From Candidatus Flavonifractor merdigallinarum (GTDB lineage: Bacteria; Bacillota; Clostridia; Oscillospirales; Oscillospiraceae): a DNA stretch of 44,300 nt. The notes under the pieces are model-generated. The model did no database searches, was not told the origin of the DNA, and saw nothing but the letters and a program-made list of their open reading frames with translations. Position numbers and translations under genes: made by a program. Shown here piece after piece: positions 7,480 through 16,277 of the stretch; position 1 is the stretch's first letter, and every line of letters begins with the position of its first letter. The stretch lies in the NCBI GenBank assembly GCA_019115265.1, contig DXDX01000216.1, forward strand, positions 1 through 44,300. Direction: 5' to 3'.

Positions 7480-9987
7480 ATGAAATACAGACGCAGCAGC
7501 CTTTCGATCCGCAGCCTCTTTCTGGCCGTCATCCTCCTGATTTTTTTTCTCTTCTCCCTCATCAGCCTCCATTTGGTACGCAATTTTATTTGCAGCAACA
7601 CCCAGATCATGGGGGAAGAAATCGCCCGCAGCTTCTCAGTCAACGAGGATTCCCATCTCTATGCCTATGAGCTGCTGCTGAAAAACGCCGTCCGCTGGCT
7701 CCAGGGGCAGCTGGGTGAGGGGAACGACCAGTCCCAGCTCCAGGAGTGGATGCAGAATTACCTCACCTATATCCAGGACACACTGGGCTCTCAGGATATC
7801 GACCTGTATGCCGTCCTGGATGGGTGCATGGTGGGGACCAATGACTGGGAGTGTGATACAGATCTGGACCCCACGGAGCAGAGCTGGTATCAGATGGCCA
7901 TTGCCGCCAAAGGCACCACTATTTATTCCGACTCCTACACCGATGCAGTCACCGGTCAGAGTGTCATTACCATCGCCCAGTCCGTTGGCTCCACCGAAAA
8001 TGTGCTGGCCATTGACCTCTATCCCCAGCACTTTCAACACTGGGCCAACGTGGATTTTCTCCCGCCGGGCAGCTCTTATTTTCTGTGCGACTCGGCCGGT
8101 ACTGTGCTGTGCTACACCACCAACGGCACCAGTCAGATTTCCGATGTGCAGAGCTACGCCGACGCCCTCAACGCCAAAATTGAGTCTGGAGAGCTGTCCA
8201 ATACCATCTCTCTCTTCCGAAACAGCGGCGAACGATACGGTGTCTATCACCGCCATACCACCAATGGCTGGATTTCCATTATCACCATCCCCTATCAGTA
8301 TCTTTTCCATGGCCTGGATGAGCTGATTTTGTGGTATGTGGGGATTTTTACCCTCTTTCTGCTGCTCAGTGCCATGATGTACCTGCGGGAGCGGCATCTC
8401 AACCACCAGGTCGCCTTGAATCAGGAGACGGTGCGCATCCTGGGCGAGTCCTATTACGCCATCTACCGCATCAATTTCCACACTGAGACCTATACAATGT
8501 TGAAACATGATGACGCCCAGTACATCAACCTGCCCCCCCGCGGGGATTATAAAGAGTTTCTCAACTTTCTGCACCGTGTGATGGACCCGGAGGTCTACGC
8601 GGAATTTGAGGATAGCTTCTCCCTTTCCAGCATCCGCCGCCTGGTGGAGCGGAAGGTCCGGGACTACGGCGGCGATTTTCAGCGCCGCTTCCCCGATGGA
8701 AACCGGTGGGTCAATGTCCGGCTTCTCTTTGACAACTCCCTCCGGCGGGGGGAGGCCATTCTCTGTTTCCGGGAGGTGGACGAGGAAAAGCGCCGCCAGC
8801 TCCAGCATACAGAGCTTTTAAAAGAATCCCTTCTGGCCTCACAGAACAACGCCAAGGTGCGCAGCCTGTTCTTTGCCAACATGTCCCACGACATGCGCAC
8901 CCCCCTCAACGCCATTCTAGGCCTCTCGGAGCTGGCCACCCACACCCTCAACAACCCCCAGCAGACGGAGGACTATCTGCACAAGATTACGCTGTCCAGC
9001 AAGCACCTGCTTAACCTCATTAACGATGTGCTGGAGATGTCCAAATATGAACAGGGCCACTATGCGCTGGACTTACAGCCCTTTGACCTGCAAAAGCAGC
9101 TGGAGGAAATGCTGGATGTGTTCCACCTCCAGGCCCAGCAGGAGCACAAGCGCTTCCAGGTCTGTTTCCAGATTCACAACACCCGTGTTGAGGGCGATTT
9201 TTTCCGCATCCAGCAGATTCTCAACAATCTGCTCTCCAACGCCTTTAAATTTACCGCGCCAGGTCAGTCCATCTCCCTCTCAGTGCGCCAGCTGGACGAC
9301 GGTTCCCACAGCCAGTATCAGTTTGTGGTGGCGGACACAGGCGCTGGCATGTCCAAGGAGTTTTTGTCCCGCCTCTTCGTCCCCTTTGAACGGGAGACCC
9401 GCTTCGGGGCCAAATACGTCAGTGGGACCGGTCTGGGAATGCCCATCGTACACAACATCGTCTTGCAGATGGGCGGAGAAATTCATGTGGAGAGCGCTCT
9501 GGGAGAGGGCACCACCATCACGGTTACTCTTCCTCTGGCGCTCCAGGCGGGCGCGGAAGAGCCCGCCGCCCCCGCAGCCCCCGTAGAGCCTGTCTCCCTG
9601 TCTGGCCGACGCCTGCTGCTGGCGGAGGACAACCCCCTCAATATGGAACTGGCCACGGAGATGCTCCGCCTCAAGGGAGTGGAGGTCACACAGGCCTGGA
9701 ATGGCCGGGAGGCGGTGGAACAGTTCCAGTCCTCGCCCAGTGGCTGGTTTGACGCCATTTTGATGGATATGCAGATGCCGGAGATGAGCGGCTGTGAGGC
9801 CGCCCGGGCCATCCGTGCCCTCCCCCGCCCAGACGCCAAGGAAATCCCCATTGTGGCCGTGACTGCCAACGCCTATGCCGAGGATGTAGCCGCCACTCTG
9901 GCCGCCGGTATGAACGCCCATATCGCCAAGCCCATTGACTTCTCCCTTCTGGAGCAGACCCTGGGCCGGTTCCTCACCCACACCTGA
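7480..9987 (+). CDS. Hybrid sensor histidine kinase with C-terminal receiver
   Basis: The 835-residue membrane kinase has a transmembrane helix at about 12-34, an extracytoplasmic sensor of about 250 residues (likely Cache-like fold), a second helix (ILWYVGIFTLFLLLSAMMYL), a cytoplasmic PAS-like region, a HisKA domain with H470 (MSHDMRTPLN), a HATPase domain (ADTGAGMSKEF, GTGLGM), and a receiver domain with phospho-acceptor D763 (LMDMQMPEMSG). ATG 7480 was chosen because GGAGGGGG precedes it; upstream in-frame starts have none. It sits directly before spo0A in the same direction, so it may feed phosphate to Spo0A, but the built-in receiver would also need a phosphotransfer (Hpt) protein, which is not encoded here. 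The signal it senses is unknown. Confidence 0.92.
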   Translation: MKYRRSSLSIRSLFLAVILLIFFLFSLISLHLVRNFICSNTQIMGEEIARSFSVNEDSHLYAYELLLKNAVRWLQGQLGEGNDQSQLQEWMQNYLTYIQDTLGSQDIDLYAVLDGCMVGTNDWECDTDLDPTEQSWYQMAIAAKGTTIYSDSYTDAVTGQSVITIAQSVGSTENVLAIDLYPQHFQHWANVDFLPPGSSYFLCDSAGTVLCYTTNGTSQISDVQSYADALNAKIESGELSNTISLFRNSGERYGVYHRHTTNGWISIITIPYQYLFHGLDELILWYVGIFTLFLLLSAMMYLRERHLNHQVALNQETVRILGESYYAIYRINFHTETYTMLKHDDAQYINLPPRGDYKEFLNFLHRVMDPEVYAEFEDSFSLSSIRRLVERKVRDYGGDFQRRFPDGNRWVNVRLLFDNSLRRGEAILCFREVDEEKRRQLQHTELLKESLLASQNNAKVRSLFFANMSHDMRTPLNAILGLSELATHTLNNPQQTEDYLHKITLSSKHLLNLINDVLEMSKYEQGHYALDLQPFDLQKQLEEMLDVFHLQAQQEHKRFQVCFQIHNTRVEGDFFRIQQILNNLLSNAFKFTAPGQSISLSVRQLDDGSHSQYQFVVADTGAGMSKEFLSRLFVPFERETRFGAKYVSGTGLGMPIVHNIVLQMGGEIHVESALGEGTTITVTLPLALQAGAEEPAAPAAPVEPVSLSGRRLLLAEDNPLNMELATEMLRLKGVEVTQAWNGREAVEQFQSSPSGWFDAILMDMQMPEMSGCEAARAIRALPRPDAKEIPIVAVTANAYAEDVAATLAAGMNAHIAKPIDFSLLEQTLGRFLTHT

Positions 9988-9995
9988 TGAAATCC

Positions 9996-10027
9996 CCGGC
10001 GTCTCTCTGGGAGAGACGCCGGATTTT
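9996..10027 (+). terminator. Terminator after the hybrid kinase
   Basis: CCGGCGTCTCTC (9996-10007) and GAGAGACGCCGG (10011-10022) form a perfect 12-bp stem with a 3-base loop, followed by ATTTT. It separates the kinase transcript from spo0A. Confidence 0.8.
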
Positions 10028-10066
10028 CGTACCATATTCGGTCATTGAGGAGGATAATCAGGGAAA

Positions 10067-10094
10067 GTCGACTTTTTCGTCGAAAACAGTCGAG
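10067..10094 (+). promoter_or_regulatory. Three phased GTCGA boxes upstream of spo0A (candidate 0A boxes)
   Basis: GTCGA occurs at 10067, 10079 and 10089, spaced 12 and 10 bases, roughly one helical turn. The middle copy reads CGTCGAA followed by AAA, one mismatch from the Spo0A box TGTCGAA. They lie 130-160 bases before the spo0A start, which suggests autoregulation as known for Bacillus spo0A. No clear sigma-H promoter could be assigned. Confidence 0.6.
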
Positions 10095-10224
10095 AAGTTT
10101 ACATCCATTATTTGTCAGAAAGACCTTGCATCAGCTGTCTGATTATGGTAAATTGTTAGAGGATCGATCAGACGCTCTGGCCAGGCGGACGAAATGGATT
10201 TCAAGATTGGAAGAAGGAATCGAC

Positions 10225-10989
10225 ATGGACACTGTAAAGCGAGTCTTGATCGCAGACGCCAGTGAAGAATTTCGCCGGCTGCTCTGCGACGCCGTTTCCA
10301 ACGAGCCCGACCTGGAGCTGGTGGGCGAAACCGGCGACGGCAGCGAGGCCCTGCGCCTCATCCGGGAAGAACTGCCCGATTTGGTGGTGATGGATCTGGT
10401 CCTGTCTGGAATGGATGGCCTGGAGGTGCTCCAGGCTCTGCATGGGCTGGAATTCCGTCCCCAGGTGCTGGTCCTCTCCAGCTTCGTACGCAGCAGCGTG
10501 GCCGATCTGGCCGCCTCGGAGGGGGCCGACTACTACCTGATGAAGCCCTGCCGCATCCCCACCGTGCTGGAGCGGCTGCGCCAGATGGTCCATCTTCATA
10601 CGGCGGATGAGGATGAGGCCCCTTCTGGCCATAGCCAGAGCCTGGAGAGTGTGGTCACCTCCATCATCCACGAGATTGGCGTGCCCGCCCACATCAAAGG
10701 GTATCAGTATCTGCGTGAGGCCATCATCATCGCGGTCAAGGACATGGATGTCATCAACGCCGTCACCAAAATTCTCTATCCCGAGGTGGCCAAGCATTTC
10801 GGCACCACCGCCAGCCGGGTGGAGCGGGCCATCCGCCACGCCATTGAGGTGGCCTGGGACCGGGGCGATTTGGAGACGCTGCAAAAGTATTTTGGCTATA
10901 CGGTGAGCAACGCCAAGGGCAAGCCCACCAATTCCGAGTTTATCGCCATGATTGCCGACCGCCTCCAGCTCCAGCGCAAGGAGCAGTGA
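10225..10989 (+). CDS. spo0A: Sporulation master regulator Spo0A
   Basis: The 254-residue response regulator controls entry into sporulation. The receiver domain (1-125) has phospho-acceptor D57 ([12 protein letters not shown]) and the lysine in YYLMKPC. The C-terminal effector domain carries the highly conserved recognition region [21 protein letters not shown] and [12 protein letters not shown]. One of the two acidic-pocket residues near the N-terminus is replaced (IADASEE, with D11 followed by A12, where Bacillus has DD). ATG 10225 was chosen over an upstream in-frame start because homologues begin at this methionine; a GAAGGAA ribosome site precedes it. A hybrid kinase lies upstream and a two-component pair downstream; the usual spoIVB neighbour is absent. 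Confidence 0.97.
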   Translation: MDTVKRVLIADASEEFRRLLCDAVSNEPDLELVGETGDGSEALRLIREELPDLVVMDLVLSGMDGLEVLQALHGLEFRPQVLVLSSFVRSSVADLAASEGADYYLMKPCRIPTVLERLRQMVHLHTADEDEAPSGHSQSLESVVTSIIHEIGVPAHIKGYQYLREAIIIAVKDMDVINAVTKILYPEVAKHFGTTASRVERAIRHAIEVAWDRGDLETLQKYFGYTVSNAKGKPTNSEFIAMIADRLQLQRKEQ

Positions 10990-11003
10990 ACATAGCGCCG
11001 CAA

Positions 11004-11036
11004 GAGCCGCTGATTTGATTCAGCGGCTCCTTTTTT
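11004..11036 (+). terminator. Terminator of spo0A
   Basis: GAGCCGCTGA (11004-11013) and TCAGCGGCTC (11020-11029) form a 10-bp stem with a 6-base loop, followed by CTTTTTTG. This is a textbook intrinsic terminator directly after spo0A. Confidence 0.93.
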
Positions 11037-11148
11037 GTATAATAGGGTGAGGCTGTTTCAGAATTGTAGTTCAAATTTCAGAGCGTTTTCAGGTTAAGGC
11101 AGTATACTGTGGAAAACCATGACACACCTGCACAGAGGAGTGATTGAC

Positions 11149-11826
11149 ATGCGAATTCTGATTGTAGAAGATGAGACACGTCTGGCCGAGACGTTGGGGC
11201 AGATTATGGAAGAACAGCACTACCAGGTCGATGTGGTCAACGACGGCGCAGACGGTCTGGATTACGCCCTGTCGGGCCAATATGATTTGGTGCTGCTGGA
11301 TGTAATGCTCCCCAAGCTGGACGGGTTTGAGGTGGCGCGGCGGCTGCGGGCGGCTCACATCTCCACCCCCATCCTCATGCTCACCGCCCGGGACGACACC
11401 GGCGACAAAATCACCGGCCTGGACTGCGGCGCGGACGACTATATGACCAAGCCCTTCGACTCGGGGGAGCTGCTGGCCCGTGTGCGGGCCCTCACCCGGC
11501 GGCAGGGAGAGGTGCTATCCCAGAGCCTGATGGTCTCCGACCTGACCCTCAACCTGTCCACACGCTGCCTGAGCTGTGCGGGCAAATCGGTCCGTCTGGG
11601 CTTTAAAGAATTTGACGTGCTCCGCCTGCTGATGGCCGCCCCCCGGGCCGTCATCCCCAAAGAGGACATCATCTCCAAGGTCTGGGGTATTGAGTCGGAC
11701 GCGGAGGACAACAATGTGGAGGTCTACATCTCCTTTCTGCGGAAGAAATTTCACTTCCTGGGCACCCGGGTCTCCATCGGCACCGTGCGCAAGGTGGGGT
11801 ATCACCTGGAATATCCCCTAAGCTGA
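11149..11826 (+). CDS. OmpR/PhoB-family response regulator
   Basis: The 225-residue regulator has a receiver domain (phospho-acceptor D51 in LVLLDVMLPKLDG, acidic pair in IVEDE, K in YMTKPFD) and a C-terminal winged helix (LNLSTRCLSC, FKEFDVLRLLM, EVYISFLRKK). I chose the ATG at 11149, 8 bases after AGAGGAG; an earlier in-frame ATG at 11119 has no ribosome site. The partner kinase starts 10 bases after its stop, so the two form an operon. A TATACT (11103-11108) could be its -10 box. The regulon is unknown. Confidence 0.94.
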   Translation: MRILIVEDETRLAETLGQIMEEQHYQVDVVNDGADGLDYALSGQYDLVLLDVMLPKLDGFEVARRLRAAHISTPILMLTARDDTGDKITGLDCGADDYMTKPFDSGELLARVRALTRRQGEVLSQSLMVSDLTLNLSTRCLSCAGKSVRLGFKEFDVLRLLMAAPRAVIPKEDIISKVWGIESDAEDNNVEVYISFLRKKFHFLGTRVSIGTVRKVGYHLEYPLS

Positions 11827-11836
11827 GGAACGGGCG

Positions 11837-13150
11837 ATGATTCAAAAGCTGCGGCGCAAGTTTATCCTCATCAATATGCTGCTGGTCAGTGTGGTGCTGG
11901 TGGTGGTGCTGGCGTTTCTGATGGGCTCCACCTCCCAGCGTCTGCGGGACCAGAGCCGGGACGCCATGCGCCTGGCCCTCAAATGGGAGGATGAGGATTT
12001 GCCGGTGCGCATTGAAATCGACCTGCCCCCCCGGGAATCGGATGAGACCTACCAGCAGCCCGGCAGCCGGCAACTGGCCATGGTGCCGGTCTTTACCGTC
12101 ACGCTGGATGAAAATGGGGAGATTCTCTCCACCGCGCTGGGCGGCAACATCACCGTCAGTGAGAGCGCTCTGGAGGAGGCCATCTCCCAGGTTCTGAACT
12201 CCGGCCAGACGGAGGGGACCCTCTCCCATCCCCGCCTGCGCTTTTTGGTGGATGCCACGCCGGACAGCGTACAGCGCATCGCCTTTGCCGACTGGAGCTG
12301 GGAGGTGGAAAATCTCATGTCCCTGGCGGTCACATCCCTGCTTATGGGCATCGGGGCACTGTTCTGCTTCTTCCTGGTGAGCCTGTTTCTCTCCAATATG
12401 GCCCTGCGCCCGGTGGAAAAGGCCTGGGAGCAGCAGCGGCAGTTTGTAGCCGACGCCTCCCACGAGCTCAAAACCCCCTTAACCGTCATTCTGGCCAACG
12501 CCGGGATTCTCCTCTCCCACCCGGAGGACACGGTGGCCCAACAACAGAAATGGATTACCTTCATTCAGGATGAGGCGGTGCAGATGCGCAGTCTGGTGGA
12601 GGATTTGCTGTTTCTGGCCCGCAACGACGCCGCCCGCCAGCCCATCCAGTTTGCCTCCCTCTCCATGAGCGAGCTCACCACCAGCTGTGCGCTCCTCTTT
12701 GAGTCGGTGGCCTTTGAGGCGGGCATCACACTGGAGAGCGACATCCAGCCTGACCTCACCATTCAGGGGGATGAGGGGCAGCTACGCCGCCTGGTGATGA
12801 TTTTGCTGGACAACGCGGTGAAATACGCCGGAGACCACGGCAAAGTGACCCTCACCCTCTCCCGCCTTCAGGAAAAACTGCGCCTCTCGGTGGTCAACAG
12901 CGGCCCCCCCATCCCGCCGGAGCACCTGCCCCACCTGTTTGAGCGCTTCTACCGGGCGGACAGTTCCCGCTCCCGGGAGAAGGGCGGGTATGGTCTGGGG
13001 CTCTCCATCGCACAGGCCATTGTACAGGCCCACGGCGGCCGGATTACCGTCACCAGCTCCGCCCAGAGCGGCACCTGTTTTACCGCCCTGCTGCCCATCA
13101 CCCACCGCCACCGGGGCCGCTCCACCCCCTCTCTCCCTTCCAAAGCATAA
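11837..13150 (+). CDS. Sensor histidine kinase, partner of the adjacent regulator
   Basis: The 437-residue membrane kinase has an N-terminal helix (about 10-30), a short extracytoplasmic domain of about 120 residues, a second helix (AVTSLLMGIGALFCFFLVSLFL), a very short linker in place of a full HAMP domain, HisKA with H209 (ASHELKTPLTVI), and HATPase (LLDNAVKYAG, RFYRADSSRS, GYGLGLSIAQAI). It phosphorylates the regulator encoded just upstream. The signal is unknown; the small sensor domain has no motif I recognise. It is convergent with the second grd operon, separated by a shared strong hairpin. Confidence 0.93.
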   Translation: MIQKLRRKFILINMLLVSVVLVVVLAFLMGSTSQRLRDQSRDAMRLALKWEDEDLPVRIEIDLPPRESDETYQQPGSRQLAMVPVFTVTLDENGEILSTALGGNITVSESALEEAISQVLNSGQTEGTLSHPRLRFLVDATPDSVQRIAFADWSWEVENLMSLAVTSLLMGIGALFCFFLVSLFLSNMALRPVEKAWEQQRQFVADASHELKTPLTVILANAGILLSHPEDTVAQQQKWITFIQDEAVQMRSLVEDLLFLARNDAARQPIQFASLSMSELTTSCALLFESVAFEAGITLESDIQPDLTIQGDEGQLRRLVMILLDNAVKYAGDHGKVTLTLSRLQEKLRLSVVNSGPPIPPEHLPHLFERFYRADSSRSREKGGYGLGLSIAQAIVQAHGGRITVTSSAQSGTCFTALLPITHRHRGRSTPSLPSKA

Positions 13151-13188
13151 AAACTCCCCCCGCCGCGCTGAGCGCGGCGGGGGGAGTT
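13149..13188 (-). terminator. Terminator of the second grd operon (convergent)
   Basis: An 18-bp perfect stem (13152-13169 and 13171-13188) is followed on the minus strand by TTTTT (13153-13149). It serves the grd operon and may also stop the kinase transcript from the other side. Only one base separates the arms, so the loop must come from opened stem bases. Confidence 0.85.
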
Positions 13189-13201
13189 CCACATTTGTGG
13201 A

Positions 13202-14506
13202 TTAGTCGAAGATGGTCTGCTCTTCCACAGGAGTCTGGAAGGCGTTGAGGGCCTTCTCCACCAGCTTATAGCGCAGCTCGAACTCCTCCTCGTGGGTGAG
13301 AGCCGGGTTGCCCAGGGGGTGGGGAATGGCGATGGTGGGCACAATCCGGTTGGCGCCCACGGTCATGGAAATGGGGGTGACGGTGCACATGTGAACCACA
13401 GTGACACCGGCGCGCTCGATCTCTTTTACCATCGTTGCACCGCAACGAGTGCAGGTGCCTCACGTGGAGGTCAGGATGGCGGCCTTAATGCCAGCATCCC
13501 GCAGCTCCTTGCCGATGGCCTCACCGAACTTCTTGGCGCTGGCCACGGCAGTGCCGTTGCCGACGGTGGTGAAGAAGTAGGGATAGATGCCGCCGATCTT
13601 GCCTTCCTTCTCCATCTTACGCAGCACGTCCACGGGCAGGACGCGGTCGGGGTCCTCGTTGGCGTAGACCGGATCGTAGCCGCCGTGAGCGGTCTCGTGG
13701 TCAGCGGAAGTCAGATCCTCAAAGCCGCTGATGTCGTAACGGCCAAACTTGGAGGCGGAGGAGGACTCAATGTGGTCGGGGTTGCCCTTGGGCACGATAC
13801 CACCGGAGGTCACCAGAGCGATGGTGGTGTGAGCCAGGTCGGTGATGGCAGCACCGGGAGCCACGCGGTCAAAGGAGGGCATGGGGAACTCGGTGGTGTA
13901 GGGCTTGCCGGCCAGCTTGTTGAGCAGCATCTTCACAGCACGGGTGGAGCCGCGCTCCTGCTCGAAGAAGTTGACGCGCAGGCCGTTGGGCATGTAGCCC
14001 TCCTCGGCGGAGGCGCCGATCTTCTCGCCCTTGGCCAGCTTCAGGGCCAGGGAAGCCATCTTGGGGGCAGCGTCACGCATGCCGGCGGCGCTGTTCTTGG
14101 TGGCGATGATGTAGACCTTGGTCTTGAACATGTCGGCGCCGGGGTTCTCCTCGTACATACCGGTGACGACAGGCAGTTTCAGCTCGTCCTTCACGGCAGC
14201 GGCCACGGTGCCGCAGGCCACGCCGTAACGGCCGGCGTTGAAGGCGGGGCCGCAGATGACCACATCGGGCTTCGCGGCGGAAATCATGTCCAGGACGGTC
14301 TTCTTGGCCACGTCCAGGTTCTCGTTGAAGTAGGAGTCACCGCAGATCACGGTGCCCACGATCTCGGCCTCGCCCTTGAACGCGGCGTTCAGAGCCAGAC
14401 CGGGACCCACAGCGCCCTCCCGATACTCGGGGGCGTAGTCGGCCTTCTCTTCGCCGCCGATCTGGGCGAAGAACTGGTTGATATAATGAACAACTCTCAG
14501 ACTCAT
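13202..14506 (-). CDS. grdB: Glycine reductase component B selenoprotein GrdB, in-frame UGA
   Basis: The 434-residue selenoprotein reads 348 codons, then UGA (13462-13460), and then on in frame to 13202. The context is TST-Sec-GTCTRCGATMVKEIERAG, the UxxCxxC active site of GrdB, followed by a SECIS-like hairpin. It is homologous to the protein at 4784-6091 along its whole length (MSLRVVHYINQFFAQIGGEEKADYAPEYR versus MDKIRVVHYINNFFAGIGGEEKADIPPEI at the N-terminus). The glycine assignment is inferred from the glycine riboswitch in front of the operon and the GrdE-like alpha subunit next to it. GGGGAACGG precedes the ATG. It is the last gene of the grdX-grdE-grdB operon. Confidence 0.93.
13433..13459 (-). 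promoter_or_regulatory. Bacterial SECIS-like hairpin of the second selenoprotein
   Basis: The 27 bases after the UGA differ from those in the first selenoprotein gene (5834-5860) by one base, in the loop (CTCGT instead of CGCGT). The stem GCACC/GGTGC with inner GCA/TGC is kept. It is expected to recruit SelB. Confidence 0.75.
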
Positions 14507-14524
14507 TACCGTTCCCCTCCTTAC

Positions 14525-15805
14525 TTAGCGGGCGCTGAGCTTGTTGAAGCCCATCTCGTTGGTGGCGCCGGTGATCACCTGCAGCTCGGCATCAATGCTG
14601 CCGTCAGCGTTCAGCGAACCGTCGTGGCCGCCGGCGATGATGTCAGCCGCCTCAATGTGGCCGATCACCTTGTCCATCTTGGGCAGGTGGATGACCATGT
14701 TGGCGTTACCGCCGGTCACCACAGCGTCGGCAGCGGCGTCGGCGTCAGCCAGGGACTGGGAAGCGCCGTCCTGACCGGCGTACTCGTCGGTGATGATGAC
14801 GGTCTTGATGCCAGCACCCTCCAGCTTCTTGCAGTTCATGATGAGATCGGTATCGGGGTTACCGAACCCCTCCTGGCTCACCAGGGCGCCGTCCAGCTCC
14901 AGGAAGGAGGCCAGCTTGGTGGACCAGTCGGAGGAGCGCTCCTTGTCGGCCAGGTACACGTTCTCGTTGGTGATGATGACACCCACGAAGTTCAGGGTCT
15001 TGCCGTGCTGCTCCAGCAGGTCGTGGATGACGGGGTTGTTCAGGTGGTGATAAGTGGTGTTCTTATCGCAGGCGGACACGCAGTTGCCGCTCAGGATGGC
15101 GCCGTCCATGGTCTCGGTGGGGTTGAGGATGGTGGGCATGGAGCGCTTCATATCCACACCGTACACATAGGTGTCGTGGAGCAGGCCCTGGCTCTGGAGC
15201 ATCAGGACATAGCCCACGCGGGGCAGGTTGGGATACTTCTCCTTGCCGCTCATGACGCCGTCGGTCTCATAGACCTTGGTCTCGTCGGGAGTCAGGTTGC
15301 GGGCCAGCTCACCCAGGTAGGTGGCGGCCTTCAGGCCGGCCATCCGGATGGCGTGCTCGTGCTGGTGCTGCTTGATGCCCTCCTTGGGCTCGCAGATCAT
15401 GACCAAGTTGTTCAGCTTGGAGAAGGGGGTGTACTCGGCGCCGGGGCCGGTCATGTCGATGATACCCTCCTGGAAGCCCACCACCTTACCGGTGGTGACC
15501 ACGGCGCAGCCCTTCAGAACATGGGTCTTGCCGCTGCCCACGGTGGTAACCTTGGAGATCATGCCGGGGAACACGCCGCCGGGGCCCTCCACCTTCACGC
15601 GGGGCTCGATGACGTCCTTAACGGGGATAACACGCACGGACTCGCCGGGATGAACCACCTCGAAGTCAACCGAGGCCAGGTCCTCGTCCTCCAGGAGCAG
15701 AGCGCGCAGCTCCTCCACGTTCACGTAGAGGGTGCCGTTCTCCACCTTGGAGCAGTCGCCGAGCTTAATGTCGCTGATGTGAATTTCGCCAAGTTCCAGC
15801 CGCAT
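14525..15805 (-). CDS. grdE: Glycine reductase component B alpha proprotein GrdE
   Basis: This 426-residue precursor is processed at a cysteine to give a pyruvoyl subunit that binds the amino group of glycine. The cleavage motif SGNC is at 239-242 (C242), with VSACDKNTTYHHLNNP following. Other conserved stretches are GSGKTHVLKGCAVVTTGKVVGFQEGIIDMTG and GFGNPDTDLIMNCKK. From memory it resembles clostridial GrdE more than the paralogue at 3479-4765 does, and the glycine riboswitch supports glycine as substrate. It lies 18 bases before grdB. It ends LSAR, lacking the C-terminal GY of the paralogue. Confidence 0.9.
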   Translation of the reverse strand: MRLELGEIHISDIKLGDCSKVENGTLYVNVEELRALLLEDEDLASVDFEVVHPGESVRVIPVKDVIEPRVKVEGPGGVFPGMISKVTTVGSGKTHVLKGCAVVTTGKVVGFQEGIIDMTGPGAEYTPFSKLNNLVMICEPKEGIKQHQHEHAIRMAGLKAATYLGELARNLTPDETKVYETDGVMSGKEKYPNLPRVGYVLMLQSQGLLHDTYVYGVDMKRSMPTILNPTETMDGAILSGNCVSACDKNTTYHHLNNPVIHDLLEQHGKTLNFVGVIITNENVYLADKERSSDWSTKLASFLELDGALVSQEGFGNPDTDLIMNCKKLEGAGIKTVIITDEYAGQDGASQSLADADAAADAVVTGGNANMVIHLPKMDKVIGHIEAADIIAGGHDGSLNADGSIDAELQVITGATNEMGFNKLSAR

Positions 15806-15811
15806 AAGTTC

Positions 15812-16198
15812 TCACTCTCCTTTTTTTAATTGCGGGGCAATGGCCCCATCGATGAGCCGAAAATCGATCTCCGCAAAGTCCTCCCGCATAGCGGGCGGGG
15901 CGTCCTCCCCCCGCTGGAAGCGGGGTTTGAACTGCCGCAGCATCCCCAGCGCGCCCTCGATGAGTTCCAGCGATTCCATGTCCACGCTGCCCGTCTCCTC
16001 GGTGAGTGCCACCGAGCGGAAAGGCGTCTCATTGGGCTTGACGCTGCCGGCCAGCGGATGGGTCAGCAGCTTGTGCCCCTTGTGGACCAGGTCGCGCACT
16101 GTCTTTAGCACGTCGACATGTCCGCCGTCCACGAACTGGAGGGGACAGAGACTTCCATAGACTGCACGGACCTTTTCGTTGTTCGTCACCACAAGCAC
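15812..16198 (-). CDS. grdX: GrdX-family protein, second copy
   Basis: The 128-residue protein has the family signature LLTHPLAGSVKPNETPFRSVAL and a C-terminal LIDGAI. Translation starts at GTG 16198, 9 bases after AAAGGAG; no ATG fits better. It is the first gene behind the glycine riboswitch terminator and lies 6 bases before grdE. It shares the family with 3056-3463 but the sequences have diverged considerably outside the central motif. Its function is unknown. Confidence 0.9.
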   Translation of the reverse strand: MLVVTNNEKVRAVYGSLCPLQFVDGGHVDVLKTVRDLVHKGHKLLTHPLAGSVKPNETPFRSVALTEETGSVDMESLELIEGALGMLRQFKPRFQRGEDAPPAMREDFAEIDFRLIDGAIAPQLKKGE

Positions 16199-16218
16199 GT
16201 TGGTTCGCTCCTTTGCAG

Positions 16219-16277
16219 ATAAAAACAGAGTACGGTTCAGGATACATCACATGACTTGTATCCGCCCCGTACTCTGT
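16219..16277 (-). terminator. Riboswitch-controlled intrinsic terminator
   Basis: On the minus strand CAGAGTACGG (16276-16267) pairs with CCGTACTCTG (16235-16226), with an inner GGATAC/GTATCC stem, followed by TTTTT (16225-16221). It lies between the second glycine aptamer and the grdX ribosome site, so it is the expression platform. Confidence 0.9.

Noticed and set aside
13292-15829. 845-residue open frame antisense to the second grd operon
   Set aside because: It mirrors grdB and grdE, has repetitive Gly/Val/His composition and no known domain, and reads through the Sec codon region only on the opposite strand. It is a high-GC shadow.
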